The notes below the pieces were generated by a model that did no database searches, was not told the DNA's origin, and saw only the letters and a list, made by a program, of their open reading frames with translations. This document shows positions 6,389-9,853 of a stretch of DNA of 9,853 nucleotides, in pieces. The DNA is from an uncultured Gammaproteobacteria bacterium. GTDB taxonomy: Bacteria > Pseudomonadota > Gammaproteobacteria > Acidiferrobacterales > CAJVXG01. The position numbers and the translations under genes were made by a program. The stretch is taken from contig CAJVXG010000048.1 of assembly GCA_913009215.1 (NCBI GenBank), forward strand, positions 1 through 9,853, in the 5' to 3' direction. Position 1 is the first letter of the stretch, and each line of letters opens with the position of its first letter.

Positions 6389-9117
6389 TACTGCTTAACC
6401 TCCTTGGTTGTGCTCTTTGGTGGTAGCGGCGTGAAATAACCGATAACCAGTAACAGAATACCGACTGCAATAAAAGATACGATACGGGCAATGGTCCCGG
6501 AGTTGGACAAATCGATAACAAACAGCTTCAACACCACAGCCACCAGCAGGCCGGCGCCAACAAACCAGCTAATTCGTAAACGTTTCCGATTGGCAACAAT
6601 CATGGTCCCCAATGCCAGCAAGGACCAGAAAATTGACAAGGCGGTTTGTACGGTCACGGACTCAAACATGGCATTGTAGGACAAATCAATTCCTCCCCAA
6701 TAATGGAAGGTCCGGATCAGCACGGCGTTTAACCAGACAAATACCAACCAGGCAATACCGCCATAGATCAGTTTTACAACATCCCCCCTGATACCGCGTT
6801 CATCGGTTACATTCAGAGCAAAACCCCACTTCAGCAAGGCGACGAAAACAAAGGCCTGGGCCAGATCCAGCGGGTTCAGGAAAGGCACGTATGGTAATGG
6901 CCATGGATTACCATTGGCCGTGAGGTTGATAACAAATGACCATACCCACAGGGCAATACCGATCGGCAACAGGCCACTGACTAAATAAGTCTGTCGGTGT
7001 ACGGCCAGCGGCCATTTAAAGATACTGCGACTCATGCTGACATACATCAGCACGGCAACCGGCAGCAACATCCAGGCGATCTGCGGCCAGGTACCGGCGC
7101 CCTGGACCGCCTTATTAACCCACCAGGACAACTCCCAGGCCGCCAGGAAGGTCAGCAGCCACAAGCTCGCGGCATGTTGTGCCTTGATAATAAATGGCGC
7201 CGGCAGCTTGTCATTGCGATACAGTATGAAATATTGTGCTGCAAACGCCAGCGGCCATGCCAGGTAGCCCAGATACATACCGGGATGGGAATACAGAGAC
7301 AGTGTAAGCAAACGCAAACCTATAAACGGCAGCAGCAGCGCATGCAGAACCATGAACACCAACAGCGACATGGCCGCATAGCGCAACATGGACCACTGCC
7401 ACCGCCTACCCACAAACTCAAACAACAAGGCACTGCCGGTAAAGAAAAATAAACTGGTACTGAGTTCGTAATGGTTGGTAACAAACTTCTGAATATCGCT
7501 CATGCCGCCAAAAATCCACCACAGAGCGGACCAGATAAACAGGATGATGGCAATGGCATACCAGGCACTATTAGTTTTTTCCTTACGACTGCTCAGGTAA
7601 GCGATACCAAATCCAGCCAAGCTGATAATCAGGCAACCCAGATAGACTCCATTCAATACCGGCCAACTGTTTTCCGCATAACTCATCTTCTGCAGAAAGG
7701 AAGCACCGGCGCCAAATTGCAAGACAATGGCGAATATGCGCGGCAACAATCGTTGCTGGCGCAGGCCGATCCAGAAAATGGCCAGACCTTCCAGTGCCCA
7801 GAACGCCGCGGTAACCCGGGCATCCAGTTCCAGGGGTATTGCCAGGGTGCCAAAAACCACGCCGATAGCGAGTAGGGATTCCACCATGCCGCGCAGATAG
7901 TCCTTGCGTTGCATAAACAGGAACCACGCCAGGCCCAGATAAAACAGACTCGCAGTCATGGCAGAAATTGATAAACCATGGGCATAAGGCTGCACCAATA
8001 CGGCCTGCATACCGGCCGCGATCAAGGGTGTACCAAACACCAAAGTACCATCAACAAGTCCCTTTAGTTTCGATTGTTGGCGCACGGCATACAACACGGC
8101 AATGGCGACATAGAAAAGAAAGAAAGCAACCAGAAATGGCTCGACAGACGAAAATAATTCGGGTTTGTAGCGGCTCACCCCCCAGAACAGACCGACGCCA
8201 AAGGTAAAAAAGAATCCAATCAGGTTCAGGAAACGCCAGGATCGGAACCAGGCGACACCGAAGATGCCGGCATTCAACAACAGGTAGAAGCTGAATAACA
8301 CCACATAGTTACCGCTGCCCGTTGAGGCCAGGATCGGCGCCAGAAAACCACCGACAGAGCCCATAATCGCCAGGGTCCGTGAATTCTGGATAATGGCCAG
8401 CAATGTCGCAAACAGGACGATGAATACCAAAAACACAAAGGTCACGTTCGGGTCGAACATTTTGTACAGTTTCAGCGCGGCAAACACGGTAACGTAGAGG
8501 ATACCGATACCGCCGCCTTGCATGATCAGGGCATAACCCTCCCGCCTGGATCGCAGGCGCCAACCAATCACCAGAATAACAATACCCGCCAGTGCCGCAC
8601 TGATAATGCGCATCTCCGGTGAGAACATATCCTGCTCAATGGCGTACTTGAGGAAAAAGGCAACACCAAAGAACAGGATAATGACGCCAATAGTGACCAC
8701 CGTATTGACGCCCATGAACATGTGCCTGACAAAGTTCCAGAACGGAGAGGGTTCGGTCGGTTTTGCTGCGGGCCCCGGCTTGGCCTGCGGCTTCGGTGAT
8801 TGCGATGCCGGCGTTGCCTTGGGCGTGACTTGCGCCGGCCTCGAAGCGGGCACTTCGGCAGCGGCCCGGACCCCGGGTTCGGGCTCGGTGCTAATCACTG
8901 GTTTCGCTTCCGTTTTTAGCGCCGCCTGGTCAGCTTGTCCCAGCAGCCTCGCCTCCAGCTTCTTCAGGCGCCTGCGGACGCGCGCCAGCTCCATAAACAG
9001 GACGCTGACGGCGGCGCCAAACACCATCCCCACCATTATCTTGTGCCACTCATCAAAAATAGCCGCACCCGCAATGATGGAAAAAGAAACAACGACTATA
9101 TAGACCAATACAAACAT
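6388..9117 (-). CDS. DUF2339 family large polytopic membrane protein
   Basis: The protein has 909 residues. Two N-terminal helices (about 1-20 and 27-45) are followed by a basic helical stretch (LARVRRRLKKLEARLL) and a Pro/Ala/Lys-rich linker (about 70-125). Well over a dozen, probably about two dozen, further membrane helices run to the C-terminus. DUF2339 signatures include GVIILFFGVAFFLKYA (144-159), GGGIGILYVTVFAALKLY (201-218) and GGFLAPILASTGSGN (256-270). No transporter, glycosyltransferase or catalytic motif is recognised. The ATG at 9117 is preferred over the in-frame ATG at 9153 because AGGAGG lies just before it, although the 4-nt spacer is short, and because the upstream codons fall in a hairpin. 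Its stop overlaps the DUF3999 start, indicating an operon. The function is unknown. Confidence 0.9.
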   Translation of the reverse strand: MFVLVYIVVVSFSIIAGAAIFDEWHKIMVGMVFGAAVSVLFMELARVRRRLKKLEARLLGQADQAALKTEAKPVISTEPEPGVRAAAEVPASRPAQVTPKATPASQSPKPQAKPGPAAKPTEPSPFWNFVRHMFMGVNTVVTIGVIILFFGVAFFLKYAIEQDMFSPEMRIISAALAGIVILVIGWRLRSRREGYALIMQGGGIGILYVTVFAALKLYKMFDPNVTFVFLVFIVLFATLLAIIQNSRTLAIMGSVGGFLAPILASTGSGNYVVLFSFYLLLNAGIFGVAWFRSWRFLNLIGFFFTFGVGLFWGVSRYKPELFSSVEPFLVAFFLFYVAIAVLYAVRQQSKLKGLVDGTLVFGTPLIAAGMQAVLVQPYAHGLSISAMTASLFYLGLAWFLFMQRKDYLRGMVESLLAIGVVFGTLAIPLELDARVTAAFWALEGLAIFWIGLRQQRLLPRIFAIVLQFGAGASFLQKMSYAENSWPVLNGVYLGCLIISLAGFGIAYLSSRKEKTNSAWYAIAIILFIWSALWWIFGGMSDIQKFVTNHYELSTSLFFFTGSALLFEFVGRRWQWSMLRYAAMSLLVFMVLHALLLPFIGLRLLTLSLYSHPGMYLGYLAWPLAFAAQYFILYRNDKLPAPFIIKAQHAASLWLLTFLAAWELSWWVNKAVQGAGTWPQIAWMLLPVAVLMYVSMSRSIFKWPLAVHRQTYLVSGLLPIGIALWVWSFVINLTANGNPWPLPYVPFLNPLDLAQAFVFVALLKWGFALNVTDERGIRGDVVKLIYGGIAWLVFVWLNAVLIRTFHYWGGIDLSYNAMFESVTVQTALSIFWSLLALGTMIVANRKRLRISWFVGAGLLVAVVLKLFVIDLSNSGTIARIVSFIAVGILLLVIGYFTPLPPKSTTKEVKQ
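6399..6405 (-). promoter_or_regulatory. Strong Shine-Dalgarno for the DUF3999 gene, inside the DUF2339 3' end
   Basis: AAGGAGG is nearly fully complementary to the 16S rRNA tail and lies 10 nt before the DUF3999 ATG. It is embedded in the last codons of DUF2339 (KEVKQ). Together with the TAATG overlap it indicates re-initiation plus independent strong loading, which suggests that DUF3999 is made at least as well as DUF2339. Confidence 0.8.
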
Positions 9118-9121
9118 AAAA

Positions 9122-9127
9122 CCTCCT
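9122..9127 (-). promoter_or_regulatory. Shine-Dalgarno that decides the DUF2339 start
   Basis: AGGAGG is separated from the ATG at 9117 by only TTTT. A 4-nt spacer is shorter than the usual 5-9 nt but usable. It supports this start over the upstream in-frame ATG at 9153, which has only AGGA-type purines before it. Confidence 0.65.
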
Positions 9128-9132
9128 GACGG

Positions 9133-9153
9133 ATGCCGCCTTCCTGGCGGCAT
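9133..9153. repeat. Strong hairpin just upstream of the DUF2339 ribosome binding site
   Basis: ATGCCGCC and GGCGGCAT form a perfect 8-bp GC-rich stem with a 5-base loop. On the transcribed (minus) strand it can be extended by GG/CC with one bulged A. It sits 20 nt after the amidohydrolase stop and 5 nt before the DUF2339 Shine-Dalgarno. No T-run follows on either strand, so it is not a standard intrinsic terminator. It may protect or punctuate the transcript, or modulate translation of DUF2339. Confidence 0.6.
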
Positions 9154-9173
9154 TCCTGTTTCAATGGTTCTGT

Positions 9174-9853
9174 CTAAAATACACGGCGACTATGAAAAAC
9201 GGTTGTTGCAAAGCGACTCCCCTTGACCTGCAAATGTCTCTTCAAAACGAAATCAAATAACAGCGGATTATACCGACGTATACTGGACAACACCCCCGCC
9301 TTCTGTTTGCTGATGTATCCGCGTTTTACCAGTAGCGTTAATGAGAACAATGGCATCACTCCCGGCAACGGGTAATCTGAGCCATTAATTAATTGATGAT
9401 GCAAATCCTTAGCCATGATCAACCGATCCAACGCATCACCAACGCGATTAAACTGGGTCAAGGCAGAAATCTCACCAAACAATTGTCCCTCGTATCGCGA
9501 TTCACGCAGCATGCGCATAAACAAATCAAAATTACCCACTTGTGGACCATCCTTGCCTTTATCCAGATCGACATTGCTTCCCAACGACGCGCTATGGGCC
9601 ACAATGACCTTGACCCCATGCTCTAACGGTTTGCGCAGGCGCAAGGGGTTGCCCAGTGACTGCGCATCACTACCGTGCACCGCCAGTTCATCACCGCCAT
9701 GGGTCAACAAGGGGATCTTCAATCTCGCCATGGTTTCGTAAAACGGATCACAAAGTGGCGATGCCGGATCTATACCCATAGCCGGTGGCAACCATTTCAC
9801 GGCACGGGCACCCCGTTTCGCGGCTTGTTTTAGCGCCTGAATCGCGTCTTTAC
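9174..9853 (-). CDS. Amidohydrolase-type metal-dependent hydrolase, C-terminal part (cut by window edge)
   Basis: The frame is open to the window edge, leaving 225 C-terminal residues; the true start lies outside. The GTG at 9800 is internal, because in-frame coding continues upstream of it (DAIQALKQAAKRGARA). The pattern fits the amidohydrolase-related TIM-barrel family (Amidohydrolase_2): ARAVKWLPPAMGIDP, a histidine in PLLTHGGDE (visible residue 51), a second in VIVAHSASLG (86), and an aspartate in INGSDYPLPG (159). These correspond to the metal-binding His, His and Asp at late strands of the barrel. The usual N-terminal HxH would be outside the window. The substrate cannot be predicted. 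Its stop is 56 nt before the DUF2339 start, with a strong hairpin between, so co-transcription is possible but not certain. Confidence 0.8.
   Translation of the reverse strand, partial: KDAIQALKQAAKRGARAVKWLPPAMGIDPASPLCDPFYETMARLKIPLLTHGGDELAVHGSDAQSLGNPLRLRKPLEHGVKVIVAHSASLGSNVDLDKGKDGPQVGNFDLFMRMLRESRYEGQLFGEISALTQFNRVGDALDRLIMAKDLHHQLINGSDYPLPGVMPLFSLTLLVKRGYISKQKAGVLSSIRRYNPLLFDFVLKRHLQVKGSRFATTVFHSRRVF

Noticed and set aside
8606..9103. Plus-strand open frame of 165 codons, Ala/Gly/Ser-rich
   Set aside because: It is antisense to the Pro/Ala-rich linker of DUF2339. The composition is a mirror of that linker, and no domain is visible.
9133..9153. Hairpin read as an intrinsic terminator of the amidohydrolase gene
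   Set aside because: The stem is strong, but no T-run follows on the minus or plus strand. It is kept only as an inverted repeat of unknown role.

Overview
The window is a block of bacterial chromosome in which every recognisable gene lies on the minus strand, so transcription runs from high to low coordinates. The proteins (RuvA, RuvB, RuvC, YebC, AspRS, an FmdB-type zinc ribbon, DUF502) resemble those of Gammaproteobacteria. The order fmdB-like, DUF502, aspS, yebC, ruvC, ruvA, ruvB matches the arrangement known from Pseudomonas-like genomes. GC content looks intermediate (roughly low-to-mid 50s by eye). I cannot name the genus. No insertion sequence, phage gene, tRNA, rRNA or CRISPR array is visible, and codon use looks uniform.

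Layout in the direction of transcription: (1) 9853-9174, the C-terminal 225 residues of an amidohydrolase-type metal-dependent hydrolase, cut by the window edge. (2) 9117-4952, two envelope genes of unknown function: a very large polytopic membrane protein (DUF2339) and a secreted, membrane-anchored protein (DUF3999). They are fused at a TAATG stop/start, and the second gene has a near-perfect Shine-Dalgarno sequence. (3) About 4923-2135, a probable new transcription unit starting at a perfect TATAAT box and carrying the fmdB-like zinc ribbon, the DUF502 membrane protein and aspS. (4) About 2056-1, a second probable promoter followed by yebC, ruvC, ruvA and the first 18 codons of ruvB, with tight spacing (30 nt, a 4-base ATGA overlap, then 4 nt).

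Functionally the low-coordinate half is housekeeping. AspRS charges tRNA, YebC helps translation or acts as a regulator, and RuvABC branch-migrates and cuts Holliday junctions. The high-coordinate half is less understood. DUF2339 and DUF3999 look like one co-translated envelope module whose biochemical role is, to my knowledge, undescribed, and it is the best candidate here for new biology. The rest is an ordinary conserved region, and I see no sign of a defence, mobile or RNA-guided system. No stretch above 300 bases lacks a gene; the longest gap (182 nt, between aspS and yebC) holds a candidate promoter and a short inverted repeat.
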